Counted from the first letter of the stretch, positions 17,361-29,400 are shown. The stretch: 64,000 bases of DNA from Pelecanus crispus (GCF_030463565.1 NC_134643.1:81589721-81653720); one strand, 5' to 3'. Program-made: numbers and translations. Notes: generated by a model from the sequence alone, not told the origin.

Positions 17361-17883
17361 GCAGGAAGATACAGCACATCTGTTGTGGTTTAGCTTTCAT
17401 ACCCACTGTTGGGCATAAAAGACCCATCCAAGGCGGTTTGCCACTGCCAGTGAAGAATTAACACAAGAGATGCCATAAGGGTGTGACGGTGCCCATCTTC
17501 CCCTACATCGCATGCACAACGGATCCTGGCCAGACCCGTTGGGCGCATGCACCTTGGTGCTTCTGAGTGTGGGGCTTGAGAACGTGAATGAAGTTGAGTA
17601 AATTGAAAGAATGTGAATGAAAGTGGAGGGACTGAGTGAAATGAATGCATACCTAAATGCACCTTCTGCAGCTTAACTGGATGCAGCTGGATTTTGAAAA
17701 AAAATTTGCCTTGCCTGATGTATCTGCATTCCAAATGTGCAGTATGTTGTTATGCTCAGTCCTTTGGAACCACGCTGCTCTGTGTGAAGAAGAGGCTATT
17801 CCTGCTCTAAATAGCCTGCGCAGCCCAGCTTGCCTGGTAGCTCTGATCACATCAGCAGTTCCGTCCCTCCGAGGATGACTATA
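17361..17883. other. Intergenic, no feature recognised
   Basis: Unique-looking sequence between the CR1 copy and an LTR. A GAATGAAGT/GTGAATGAAAG short repeat lies near 17585-17620. No exon is visible. Confidence 0.5.
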
Positions 17884-18251
17884 TGTCCTGGTTTCAGCTG
17901 GGATAGAGTTAATTTTCTTCCTAGTATCAGGCATAGTGCTGTGTTTTGGATTTAGTAGAAGAATGTTGGTAACACACTGATGTTTTAGTTGCTGCTAAGT
18001 ATTGCTTATGTTAGTCAAGGACTTTTCAGCTTCCCATGCTCTGCCAGGTGCACAAGAAACTGGGAGGGGGCACAGCCAGAATAGTTGATCCAAACTGACC
18101 AAAGGGCTATTCCATACCATATGATGTCATGCTCAGTATAGAAACTGGGGCCGGGGGGGGTTGGCTGGGGAGCAGCGATCGCTGCTTGGGAACTGTCTGG
18201 GTATCGGTTGGCAGGTGGTGAGCAATTGCATTGTGCATCACTTGCTTTGTA

Positions 18252-18301
<50 letters not shown>

Positions 18302-18505
18302 TGTTATTATTATCATTACTATTTTACTTTATTTCAATTATTAAACTGTTCTTGTTTAACTTGTTCTTGTTCTTGTTTATACTCCTCAACCCAGGAGTTT
18401 TTCTCACTCTTATTCCTTCAATTCTCTCCCCCAGCCCATCGGGGTAGGGGGAGTGAGCGAGCGGCTGCGTGGTGCTTAGTTGCTGGCTGGGGCTAAACCA
18501 CGACA
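17884..18505 (+). mobile_element. Solo LTR, family A, with expanded (ATT)n
   Basis: It begins TGTCCTGGTTTCAGCTGGG and ends TAAACCACGACA. It is collinear with the copy at 2867, including the GGCTATTCCATACCATATGA block, and the CRE is decayed to TGATGTCA. The difference is a pure (TAT)n tract at 18252-18299 (about 16 units) and an extra TTCTTGTT repeat. No clear target duplication. Confidence 0.88.
18252..18299. repeat. (ATT)n microsatellite inside an LTR
   Basis: About 16 uninterrupted ATT trinucleotides. The equivalent place in the 2867 copy has only a few ATT units, so this tract expanded after insertion. Confidence 0.95.
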
Positions 18506-19567
18506 TGCAGAAACACCCTGGGAATGACACTGCCAAACCAACTTACTCTCTTTTCCAGCACGTGGCTAGTTCAGTTTCTCTTGTCATGAGCCCCATTCTA
18601 CTTCTTGAGACCCCTTTCAGGTCTCAGCTTTGTCTCACCTTATAGTTGTTCTCTCCCACACAACCAACTATTATTCTTGTTCTGATTTCCCCAGACTCTT
18701 TCAAACAGCATTTTGCAGAACATGCTGGGACCTTTGCTTTCTTGTCCCTCCCCCATTTCTTACACAACCCTCCCCCAGTTCTGTACTGTTTGCTTAATCA
18801 GCTAATGCTGGGTATATATTTACCTGCGGATTTCAAAATCACTTTGAGGTTTTTTTTTCTGTGGAAACAGTTAGGATATGTGATAAAAGCTCATCTGGGG
18901 GGAAGTGGGAGCTCTCCTCTCACCTGAAATGCCTGACCCACACATATCAGATAACTGCAATCAATTCAGACTTTTCTTGTCCCCAGCATGGGGACTGGGC
19001 TGGGGCTGACAGTGGCTCCACTGTAAATCGTAACCGTGACCCTGCGTAGGTCCCTTGCTGGAGTGGGTTGAGGTGTGGAGCTGGCTGGGCAGATACAACC
19101 CTCCCGGCACCTGGGGAGGAAAAGGAGCAGGATGGAAAAGGGGTGGGATGCAGGGGAAAAGCAGTTCAAGATTGCACAAGGGATTGTAAGATTATTATGA
19201 GATGTTTAGGGAAGGAACAAGTGTGGGAAAATAAAGGGGTAGCCAGAAACTGGAGTGCGTGCGGATGCGCAAATGAGTGTGTGATGGACCAGCCAGTGCA
19301 CAGGTGAAGTGGCCTGGGAGCTGGGGGTGAGCGGATCTCTAGGGACCACCTCTGGGTGTGAGGGGACCTGCTTGTCTCTAGGGGTGAGAGCACAGGGGGT
19401 CAGTTATAGGACCTGGAAAGTCCTGGCCAGCTCTGGGTGTGGGTGTGTGACGGCTTGTACTGGCAACTAGAGTAGAGCTGTGCCTTCAGGACTTATATGC
19501 TTAGGTGCCAGCAGCTGGGGAGACTGCAATCCAGCGGCAGTGACTGGGCAGACTGAGTGTCTGAGAT

Positions 19568-19600
<33 letters not shown>

Positions 19601-21063
19601 GTATATTCCCACTAGTGGACTTCCATCCTGTTCAGCCAGAGAGGGGAGCAGGATGAGGCCATTGGTGCTCTCTCTGTTCATGTGAGTGCTCCGAGTGTCT
19701 GTAATTTGCGTGGCTGGCTGTGTGTATGTGTGTCTCCTGTGTCCATGTGCCTGCTGGGGACACATTTTCAGCCTCACTACTAGTTGGATGTGGGGACAGG
19801 GAACTGCAGCAACCTCGCCTCTCTCAGGCTGTAGCCTCCGGGGTGAAATGTTTTTCTGTACCAGAAACAATTCCACTGGCTTTAGCTTCCAGAGATTACT
19901 GTAGAGGCTTTTGTTTTCTGTGGGTTTGAAATCTGTGCTGAGGAAATGACTTCCCTTAAAACCAGAATGGCCTCTGATGTTTTACATCATAAAGTGAATG
20001 TATTCCTAGCAGATTTTTTTTTTTTTTCCTGAGAAGTTACTTCTCTACGGAAGAAACAGAAGCTCTGTGCATAAGGCTGGCTGTGACTCTGTGTTAAAGC
20101 TGTACCAGTGTAGGGATTTTAAACAGAAATACGCAGATTGATATGAGTGCAGCATGAATGGAAACGTGTGTGAAAGGACCAGAAGAAACAGCAGAATGGC
20201 CTATATTGCCAACAAAGACCTATGTTCCCAGGACACAGCTCCTGTGACTGTCCTGGGACAGACAATCCTGTCCATTTTAACTCCACAGAGTATGGGCTTC
20301 TATAGCAAGCCTCTGCTCTTCGTTTTCTTCATTAGCAGAAGAGTCTTTCCTGAAGCCCAAGCCCTCTTCCCCCGCTCTGTTCTGTAGCTCCCCAGCTGTC
20401 TTCCCTTAACCATGGCAAAGGGACTAATGGTTGCAAAGACAGATGAGGAAGTCATCTAGGACAGTAGCTGGAAAGAAAATGGAAGGCAAACCTTAATTCT
20501 GCTCGTCCTGGCTGACATGGAAGCTCCTTTCCAAACATGCTTAAAGTGGTAAAGATGGTTGTGACTTTGTAGGCAATTGCTGGTTTTCCTGCAATTATGT
20601 ATCTATAAAGATATCAATAAATAGAAACACTTAATAACTCTCTATAAAGAAATGTGTCATTTGTGAGCTTCATGCAGTCACCTGCAGGGGTTGGAGAAAT
20701 GTATTGTTTCCCTGCTGCATGGATAGCTAAGTGTATTCTTTTTGTGGCATTTTCCGTCTTCTTCAGAAGCATCAGTGTATGGCAGCAACTAGGCCTCATG
20801 GCTACCACAACCTGAAGAGAAGCGAGGGTACAAGGGTCAGAGTGAGTGTGTTTGGGGGACAGCATGACAGGGGGGGCTCTCACCCTTCCCCTGTAGAAGC
20901 AGCACAGTTTGGGGCTCAGCTTTAATGCCTGTACACAAGTGCACGCAGCATAGGGAACAAACAGGAGCAGTCAGAAGTCCATGTGTAATTGCAGATTTGA
21001 CCTCATTGGGATTACAGGCACACGGTGGGATAGCTCTCCTGGCTGGAGTGCTGCAACTGGTGG
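18506..21063. other. Intergenic with a dinucleotide microsatellite; no gene recognised
   Basis: A compound (TA)n(CA)n microsatellite occupies 19566-19604. A poly-T tract lies near 20011-20028. No known exon, domain or large repeat was recognised; the open frames are short and without features. Confidence 0.5.
19566..19604. repeat. (TA)n(CA)n compound microsatellite
   Basis: About seven TA units followed directly by about ten CA units. Confidence 0.95.
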
Positions 21064-21634
21064 TGTCATGGTTTAGCCCCAGCCAGCAACTAAGCACCAC
21101 GCAGCCACTCGCTCACTCCCCCTACCCCGATGGGATGGGGAAGAGAATTGGAGGAGTAAGAGTGAGAAACACTCCTGGGTTGAGATAAGAACAGTTTAAT
21201 AATTTAAATAAAGTAAAATGGTAAAGCTAATAGTAACAGTATAATAATGATAACAATAATAATGATATACGAAGCAAGTGATGCACAATGCAATTGCTCA
21301 CCACCCGCCGACCGATACTCAGACAGTTCCCGAGCAGCGATTGCTGCTCCCCGGCCAACCCCCCCCAGTTTATATACTGAGCATGACGTCGTGTGGTATG
21401 GAATAGCCCTTTGGTCAGTTTGGATCAACTATTCTGGCTGTGCCCCCTCCCAGTTTCTTGTGCGCCTGGCAGAGCATGGGAAGCTGAAAAAGTCCTTGAC
21501 TAGCATAAGCAGTACTCAGCAACATCTAAAAACATCAGCGTGTTATCAACATTCTTCTCCCACTAAATCCAAACCACAGCACTATGCCTGCTGCTAGGAA
21601 GAAAATTAACTCTATCCCAGCCGAAACCAGGACA
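21064..21634 (-). mobile_element. Solo LTR, family A, with perfect 5-bp target duplication
   Basis: On the minus strand it begins TGTCCTGGTTTCGGCTGGG and ends GGCTAAACCATGACA. The flanks GGTGG (21059-21063) and GGTGG (21635-21639) are an exact 5-bp target duplication, so this is an intact solo-LTR insertion. It carries a TATATAAAC box and a near-CRE (CGACGTCA on the minus strand). Confidence 0.93.
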
Positions 21635-22643
21635 GGTGGATAGAAGCATTTTGGAAAAGACAGCGTAGGAAGCCAAAGAGGAGGCTATATACCTTCCAAC
21701 ATGGAAGAACTGGTTGAAGATGTGAAGGTCAAGAGCAGCCTTTTCTGCACGAAACATAAGACTGTGGAGTTTAAGATCCTGAGAGGAGTGAGGAATACAA
21801 ACAGCAGAATTACAACCATGGACTTCCCAAGAGTAGATTTTGGCCTGTTCAGGGACCTCCTTGGCAGAATCCCATGTGAAACTTCCCTAAAAGGCAAAGG
21901 AGCCCAGGAGAACTGGTTGATCATCAAGGACAACTTCCTCAGAGCCCAAGAATGGTCCATTACAGTGTCCAGAAAGGCAAGCAGGCATGGCAGAAGGCCA
22001 GTGTGGGTGAATGTGGAGCTCCAGACTGAGCCAAAACACAAAAAGAAATCACACAGGAGGTGGAAGCAGGGACAGGTTATTTGGGAGTAATACAAGCATG
22101 TAGAAATGTGGTTATGAATGCCAAAGCTCAGCTGGAGCTGGAACTAGCAAGGGAGGTGAAGGGCAGCAGGAAGGATTTCTGTAAAGACATTGGTAGCAAA
22201 AGAAAGGCTAAGAAGAGTGTGCACACATTGGCCAATGGGGAAGGAGACCTAGTGAAAAGTGATAGGGAAAAGGCTGAGGTTCATAATGCCTGTTTTTTTC
22301 TCAGTTTGCACTGGTAGGGTTTGCTCTCAAGTCTCCCAGGTGCCTGAGCCTCCTGAAAGAGTCCGTGGGCATGAAGCAGTACCCACAGCAGAGGAAGATG
22401 AAGTTAGGGATCATTTAACCCCCTTGGACACACAGGACTTCATGTACCGGAGTGGATGGGTCTGAAGGTGCTGAAGGAGCTGCTCAATGTCATTGTGAGG
22501 ATGCTCTCTTTCCTCTCCAAAAGGTCATGGCAGTCAGGGGAGATTTCTGATCACTGGAGAAAGGCAAACACCACACCACTCTGCAAGAAGGTGGCAAGGA
22601 GGATGGTCCAGTTCAATCAGCCTCACCTAGGTCCCTGGGAAGG
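21635..22643 (+). mobile_element. Old CR1 LINE, segment 1 of 3 (ORF2 linker)
   Basis: Plus-strand frames 21701-22090, 22060-22317 and 22456-22656 together match CR1 ORF2 between endonuclease and reverse transcriptase (MDFPRVDFGLFRDLLGRIP, GAQENWLIIKDNFLRAQEWS, SRKASRHGRRPVWVN, then KRSWQSGEISDHWRKANTTP). Frameshifts and stops show it is long dead. The copy is interrupted at 22643 by a provirus and resumes near 24656. Confidence 0.85.
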
Positions 22644-23241
22644 TGTTGTGGTTTAACCCCAGCCAGCAGCTAAGTACCACCCAGCTGCTCACTCACTCCC
22701 CCTCAGTGGGATGGGGAAGGGAATTGGAAGAGTAAAAATGAGAAAGCCTGTGGGTTGAGATAAACACAGTTTAATAGGTAAAGCAAAAGCCATGCATGCA
22801 AGCAAAGCAAAACAAAGAATTCATTCACTACTTCCCACCGACAGGCAGGTGTTCAGCCATCTCCAGGAAAGCAGGGCTCCATCACACGTAACGGTTACTT
22901 GGGAAGACAAATGCCATCACTGAACATCCCCCCCCTTTCTCCTTCTCCCAGCTTTTTATTGCTGAGCATGACGTCATATGGTATGGAATATGCCTCTGGT
23001 CAGTTGGGGTCAGCTGTCCCAGCTGTGTCCCCTCCCAGCTCCTTGTGCACCCCCAGCCTGCTCGCTGGTGGCATGGGGTGAGAAGCAGAAAAGGCCTTGA
23101 CCTTGACTCTGTGTAGACACTGCTCAGCAATAACAAAAACATCCCTGTATTATCAGCACTGTTTTCAGCACAAATCCAAAGCATAGCCCCATACTAGCTA
23201 CTATGAAGAAAATTAACTCTATCCCAGCCAAAACCAGCACA
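22644..23241 (-). mobile_element. 3' LTR of a truncated provirus (family A-like)
   Basis: On the minus strand it begins TGTGCTGGTTTTGGCTGGG and ends GGGTTAAACCACAACA. It contains a perfect CRE (22969-22976). It diverges from the other family A copies in its middle and may be a separate subfamily. Immediately 5' of it on the minus strand is a polypurine tract, which marks it as a 3' LTR with internal sequence attached rather than a solo LTR. Confidence 0.82.
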
Positions 23242-23259
23242 TTCTCCCCCCCTTATTCC
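23242..23259 (-). other. Polypurine tract of the provirus
   Basis: On the minus strand the bases read GGAATAAGGGGGGGAGAA and directly abut the LTR start TG. A purine tract at this place primes plus-strand DNA synthesis in retroviruses. Confidence 0.75.
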
Positions 23260-23789
23260 ATACCATCTATGTCATACCCAGGTCCCATACTTTCCAATAC
23301 ATTCCAATTAATCACCACCGCTTTTCCTGTCTTTTACTATATACACACAGGTAAGATCCCCTCAGTCTATGGACCACCCCTGTAAAATGTCCATAAAATG
23401 CCCATAAATGTCCACAAAATGTCCACTGAGTTCATTTAGTCCATGACTTTGGGCCGCATCTTTTATGGTGGTCACTTGGGACAGGAGAGGTGGTGTGTTG
23501 TGTGGAGTTCCTGGGCACCAAAGCCTGGTCAGGTTGGGTCGCTGCTGCACTTGCCCTGCTTTGTGTAAGGCTTGTCCTCCACTGGTTGAGGAGGTTCCTG
23601 CTCTAGTAATTCCTATAATGTGCAACTCAAATCACGGGTTACAACAATTTAAAGGTATTTCCATTACATTCTCCGCCCCTGGTCCCTCTGGGCCAGGTTA
23701 CAGGGCTTATCATTGCAATGAACTCCTCCCCTTGCCCCTGCTCTGGCTTGGACTTATCCACAGACTGCAGTCCCTTAGGGGTGTACCTG
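23260..23789 (-). mobile_element. Degenerate internal sequence of the provirus, left part
   Basis: Non-coding sequence between the polypurine tract and a nested LTR. It includes an AATGTCCATAAAATGCCC-type short repeat (23387-23430) and a block CTTATCCACAG...GGGGTGTACCTG (about 23752-23789) that recurs right of the nested LTR (24573-24640). No gag, pol or env frame is recognised. Assignment to the provirus rests on position and on the repeated block. Confidence 0.6.
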
Positions 23790-24532
23790 TGTCACAACCC
23801 AGAGAAGATCGTGGAGGTTCTGTGATTCCCTTGGCCTAAATTAAGGTGAAACGACACCAAACAATTGATTAAACACTTTATTGATGGTAAACACCAACCT
23901 GAACTTGGAAAGCATAACTGCAGGCAGCCGGAACCAGCAAAGCGCAAGGATAGGCAACATGGGTACCAATTCACATACTTATAAGAGGAAAGGAAAAGGA
24001 AGACGGAGAGAGAGAGAGATCACCACCCTTGGATCCCACAATGTCAATGGTAGACGCGGCAGTCCTCCGGCGGTGGGTGCACTGCTCTTGGAGTGCAGGG
24101 CTGCTGGCAGCACTGGGTGGGGGAAGCAGGTCTGGAGCAGCAGCATGGAGTCCTCCGGTGGTGCGGGTGCACACTGTGGCTCCTCGAAGTTTTGTCTTTC
24201 ATAGGCCAGTCCCTGCCTCTAGTCTTGCCCCTCTTGAGGCTTGTTCCAGAATGTTCTTCATCTTCTGCGCAGGCACCACTGTGGGGGGGTGGTCACGAGG
24301 GGTCTTTTGGGTGGTCATAAGCCCCTTCCTCAAATGAACTCTGCATGACCTTCAGCCATCGAAGTGCAAACTTTGAATCCTCCGACACGCCTCCCTGTTC
24401 CGTGCCAATTGGCTTCTCACCTTTGATGCTATGCAGACCCCAGTTTATTGCCATGGAGACCTTAAATTGTCTCTATGCAGACCTTAAGCCTCACCACAAT
24501 GTTTGAGACATTAACTCTTGCAGTCCCTCACA
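23790..24532 (-). mobile_element. Solo LTR, family C (743 bp), nested in the provirus
   Basis: On the minus strand it begins TGTGAGGGACTGCAAGAG and ends GGGTTGTGACA. The flanks ACCTG (23785-23789) and ACCTG (24533-24537) form an exact 5-bp target duplication. It carries CAATAAAGTG (polyadenylation signal) near 23874-23883 and TTATAAG (TATA-like) near 23980. It is unrelated in sequence to families A and B. Confidence 0.9.
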
Positions 24533-24537
24533 ACCTG

Positions 24538-24655
24538 CCCCAAGTGGACCCTTATCTGTGAGCCACAGCCTCTCCAGGGGTGTACCTGCTGCAGCATAGA
24601 CTTATCCACAGCCACGGTCGCTTTGAGATGCACCTGTTCCAGCGTGGCCTTCTTC
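24538..24655 (-). mobile_element. Degenerate internal sequence of the provirus, right part
   Basis: Contains two imperfect copies of a unit of about 50 bp (GGGGTGTACCTG...GACTTATCCACAGCCACGGTC...GATGCACCTGTTCCAGCGTGG). The right junction with CR1 is estimated at 24655. No right-hand (5') LTR is present, so the provirus is truncated or rearranged. Confidence 0.5.
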
Positions 24656-25004
24656 ATTGGAGCAAATCCTCATAGAAACCATTTCCAGGCATGACAAGGG
24701 CAAGAAGGTGACTGGGAGCAGTCAGCATAGATTTACCAAGGGCAAAGGACAATGACCAACCTCATTACCTTCCCTGACACGGTGACTGACCCTGTGGACA
24801 AGGGGAGGCCAATGGATGTTGTATACCTTGGCTTTAGCAAGGCCTTTGACACAGACTCCTATAGTTTCCATATAGACAAATACGGGATGGATAAGTGGAT
24901 GACAAGATGGGTGGAATCTTGGCTGGCCTACTGATGTCAGAGGTGTGATCAGTGGTACAAAGTCCAGCTGGCAGGCAGCATATTAGTGGGGTCCCTCAGG
25001 GACT
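24656..25004 (+). mobile_element. Old CR1 LINE, segment 2 of 3 (reverse transcriptase)
   Basis: Matches CR1 reverse transcriptase: EQILIETISRHDKGKKVTG, then MTNLITFPDTVTDPVDKGRPM and VVYLGFSKAFDTDS in frame 24752-24934. It ends at GGGGTCCCTCAGGGAC (the GVPQG motif), where another LTR is inserted. Confidence 0.88.
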
Positions 25005-25671
25005 ATGACTGACCAATAAACCCCTACAATGGAAGAAGGCTCAGTGGAGATGGCCAAGGGCGATGCGCCCATGAAGCTCAGAGAGTAACACAGGGTGTGA
25101 CTGAGCTCCGCTCTTGCAAAGAAGCTGACTTTGTCTCAACACAAAGGGGACCAGAGGGTGGCCTTTGTTGTAGACAGATGGCTATGTTAGCTGAGTGGAT
25201 CAACTGGTGGTATCAGTGTTTCTTCCTGAGTTCATTAAAAGAGAGTGAGTGTCTCCCTGAGTTAGCCAGACCAGCATGGGGGGGAGCGAACACAGGGCTC
25301 AGACCAACATAGCAGTATAAAAACTAAAGAACTAACAAAAGAATTTTGAAGAAAGAAACGGGTTTGAGGTGGCTTCAGTCCACATTCCTGGGGACTGGGG
25401 ACACCCAGCGTTGTGACGGTGAGCATATTATACACACCTGTAATGGGAATCACATTGGTATTGTGATTGAACTGCGTATTGCAACTGCTGTTTTGGTAAG
25501 TGTAACTTAACATTTGTATTGTGTTTTCAGTGTATTTTGCATCACTCTGCTGCATCAGAAATGCCGTGTAACATCAACTATATTCAAATAAGTAAATTTG
25601 ATATTAAACATTACACCATCCACACATGGACTATCTAAAAGAGCCTGATCAGAGAAAATTGGACTCTGACA
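25005..25671 (+). mobile_element. Solo LTR, family B (667 bp), inserted in CR1
   Basis: It splits the CR1 codons after GVPQG. The flanks are GGGAC (25000-25004) and GGGAT (25672-25676), a 5-bp duplication with one mismatch. The 3' end reads CTCTGACA, and the 5' end is TATGAC, probably a decayed TGTGAC. Near the 3' end is a TAAATTTGATATTAAAC stretch. The last about 65 bp match window positions 48-111. Confidence 0.7.
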
Positions 25672-26488
25672 GGGATCAGTCGTGGGACTGTAGTGTTTAA
25701 AGTCTTCATTAACTAAATGAAATAATGGGACTCTCAGCAAGAGTGCAGATGGCACCAAGTTGGAAGTAGTCAGTATGTTGAAGGTCATGGCTGCTATTCA
25801 AAGGGACCTAGACAAGCTGGATAAGTGGGCTGACAGGAACCTCCTGAAGTTCAACAAAGGCAAATTCAAGGTCCTGCACCGGGAATGGAATAACCCCATA
25901 CAACCATACAGGTTGTGGCTGACTGTCTAGGAGGAAGCTCTGCAGAAAAAGACCTGGTGGTCCTGGTGGACAACTAGTTGACCATGAGCTAACAATGTGG
26001 TCTTGTGGCAAAGAAGCCCGTCACTGTTTTGGAATGAAAGTAACATGAGACCACCGAGCTGTCTGAGGCTCTGGCACATGATGTACAAGGAAAGGCTGAG
26101 AGAGCTGGGTCTGTCCATCCTGGAGAAGAGAAAGCAAAGGGGAGACCCTATTGCTCTTTGCAACTACCTGATTGCAGGGTGCAGAGAACACAGAGCCAGA
26201 CTTTTCTCCAAGGTGCACATGGAAAGGATGAATGGCAAAAGGCACGATTTGGAATATAAGAAATTCAATTTATATATTAGGATTTTTTTTTTTTTTAACC
26301 AGTGTGGTCAGACACTCAGGCAAACTGGCCCAGAAAGGTTATGGGATCTCCATCCTTGGAGGTGTTCAAGGCTCAGCTGGACACAACCCTGGACAGCCTG
26401 ACCTAATTAGACCTGCTCTGAGCAGGAGGTTGGACTACATAGCTCTGGAGGTACCTTCCAGCCTAAATTATTCTGTGATGCTATGATT
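25672..26488 (+). mobile_element. Old CR1 LINE, segment 3 of 3 (reverse transcriptase C-terminus and 3' UTR)
   Basis: Continues CR1 after the LTR: CAGTCGTGGGACTGTAGTGT (SVLGL), AAAGGGACCTAGACAAGCTGG, then frame 25997-26401 with LRELGLSILEKRKQRGDPIA. The 3' UTR block GAGGTACCTTCCAGCCTAAA and the tail TATTCTGTGATGCTATGA end at about 26488. It is heavily mutated. Confidence 0.9.
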
Positions 26489-29400
26489 TTTTAAAGTAGA
26501 GCATTTTCTTTCCTGGAATCATTACAATACACTGCATTGACTGTCAGGTTTGGGGCATGGTCAGGAAAGAGGAGGGAGAGGTATTTCCCCTCCCAGGTTC
26601 ATTTGTTTGACATCTTAGATATTTGTTTGCTTGTGTGTCTTGGGGGGGGATTTGCTTTTGCCCACAGCCTGTTGTACAATTCTCATGGGCACGTCTCTCG
26701 TTCTCTTGCTCACTACCCATAGCAGGCAGCAGGCTCCGAATTAAGAGTCCATCAGCTTAACTAAAATTTCTGTGCTGAATATTTTGGTGAAAGTTAATAG
26801 TCTCAGCACAACAAAAGGTGATACTTATACAGTGGGAGATGAAGGTAAAGAGAGGCTAGTTAGTTGTTTGTTTTAGTAACTAATATTCACATGCACAGTA
26901 TTCATTTTTGTAAGGACCATTGTAATATACTTGCAGAATAAAATAATGAGACATAAGCTTAACACAGTTTCTAATCATCACGAAAGCTTTCATGAAAACC
27001 AAACCCTTAGCAGATCTTCTAAGCACTCTGTTAGACTTGGCAAATGTAAGAGATAGGATGTACGTTGGAGATTTCTTCTAAGGAAAGGAGATTCTTTCAG
27101 CATGTTTTATGCATGTGCATTTGTAAACCAAATCCAGCAGCTAGTTCCTTCACAGTAGACTTGTAAATCTTTTTCTGTGGGAATATAGTAATATAGGAGC
27201 ATTGCACTTCAGTTATTATGTCACTAGAGGCACAGTGTTGTCAAAGACCAAATCTATAGATATCTTAGAAAACAGCCCCCATTGTGCTATTGCCTTTGAA
27301 GAACACTTGATGTTAAAACATCTCCAGAACCTATTGTACAAACTCTACAAGGTTGATTGCCTTTATTGCTCTATTAATAGGGACCCTATAATCTTTCTTG
27401 CTTTAAACCATTATATGCTTACTTTGTTCTCAGTTCCGCACCCAACTGTACAACTTAACAACAGTAACTTGTCGACTGTTGACCTCTGCAGATCCTTCAG
27501 CTCAACGTCTCAAACAAAACAACAGTTTCTGTTTGTGTAGCCGTTAGTAACTGGTATAAGCAAGAGTATCTTAACAAGTTCCCTAGACTAGGTGATCCGA
27601 CCATGCCCTCCGTTATGCTGTACTCTTCCAGCAGCCGTGGGGTTAAAAGTAGTTAAAAGGGTTAAAAGTAACCGTCAGGGCCCCAGCAGCATTCACCTCC
27701 CACTCCAAGAAACCCAGCTGCCTGGACTCTGGGCCAACGCTGATAAGCAGCTGCCTGGCCTTGAACAGAGCTCTCTGAGACAAAGCTAGTAGGCATTTCT
27801 GTGGGGGTTGCCCCTGCTTCTCTTGGCAACTGCGTTTAAGCCAAGAATCTCATCCTGATCCCCACCTGCGCTGGGCTGCAGCTGCATGGCAGCCGTGCCT
27901 GTGCCTGGCCGCTGGCAAGTGGCGTGCAGCGGTGGCTGTGCACGGTAGCGAGGCGAGCCAGCCAGGAGCGATCCCAGCAACAGGGAGCCCCGATGCAGAG
28001 TGCCAGCTCCAGGCTGGGATCAGGGCTGGAGACAGCAGTCAAGGTCAGACACAGCACAGGGCAGGTGACGGGGCAGGTCTGAGTTCAAGCTGGGAAGCAG
28101 AGCCACTGGGTCCGCATCAGAGCCAGACCGGTGAAGGTCTGAGAGTGAGCACGGGCGTAGCTGCTGCCCAGCTGCGGCGTAGCACTGGCAGGGGCTGGTG
28201 GTAAAGCTTCAACTTAAAAGCAGTTCCCAAGGGAAAGGAGCGGCAGGCCCTCATGTCCTCCTTTCTTCACAACAGTTCTGGTCAGCAAAGGAGCTGGCCT
28301 TCCACTCAGCCAGCTAAACTCTTTCCAGTGACCAGCTAAACACCTAGAAGGGGCATGACATCAGGATGCTGTGGCTAGTAACTTTGTTCACAGCAGTTCT
28401 GTGCCAGCAGTCTGTGCTGTTGTCGTGAGGGGTTTGTTTGTGCCTTTCTTTGCCTGGAGGAGAAGGAAAATTATGAATAGCAAGGCAAAGCAACAGTGCC
28501 CCCCCCATTCATGTATATTTGTAAAATGTGGCTTCACACTAGCCCATGACATGAGAATCTCTGTTGCTGCCACTTGTTTCTTACTCCAAAGCTACTTTCA
28601 CTCCTTTGGCACTGCTCATGGCTTATGTTTGCCTGGAGGTCTTGCTTAACATTGTCTGGATTTTCTTGAAAAGCTTTCCAGAAAGCCCATATCCACCTTC
28701 TTTCTGTAGTCAGTGACATGACCAAGCTTCAAGCCTGAAGCAACCCAACCGCCACTCTTCTTGTGTGTGTTGTAGTGTGGTGGTTTGTGGGAGCGAGAAC
28801 AGGACACGTCTGGCTAATGCTCATGCCTCAGAACAGCACAGGGGGTTGGTATTTGTACTCACTGCCCTTTTATGTGTTAGTCCCAACAGTTAGCAATGAA
28901 AATAAATCACAGTGTTAGGACTGGTGGATCACCGTTGAGCCATTCAGGGAGATTCTTCCGTTGTGAAGACCAAACCTATCCTGCCAATAGCTCCCAGGCT
29001 GGATTTGGTCCATGGGTACTTCCATCAAATCCCACTCCCCTTTTTTCTCTGTCCCATGCCTTGGGACATCTCCTGTGCCTGACAGAGCCCTGTCACTGTG
29101 CCTGCACTAGGCTTCTAGAGGTAGGAGCCATCATGTCCACCATGGTTATTCAGTGCATGCCCAGCAAGAATAAAAGGAAGTTGTACTACCTGCAAAATAA
29201 AGTCCCGATGGAAAATCCACCAAAAGCGGGAAATTTAACAATGTGGCCTCAAAGTACCAGGCTGATCAGATGCTGTGGCAGTCATACCTGTTCTTGAGTT
29301 TTCAGTATTATTTTTTTTAATAAAAGAGAGGTCGTCTTTTCAGCAATCTCAACTTTCCACAAAAGTAAGCATGCTGTCATGCAAAGCATACACTTTCTGA

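Noticed and set aside
19493..19876. 127-codon minus-strand frame
   Set aside because: It runs through the (CA)n/(TA)n microsatellite (VCVCVCVYIYI), which keeps the frame open artificially.
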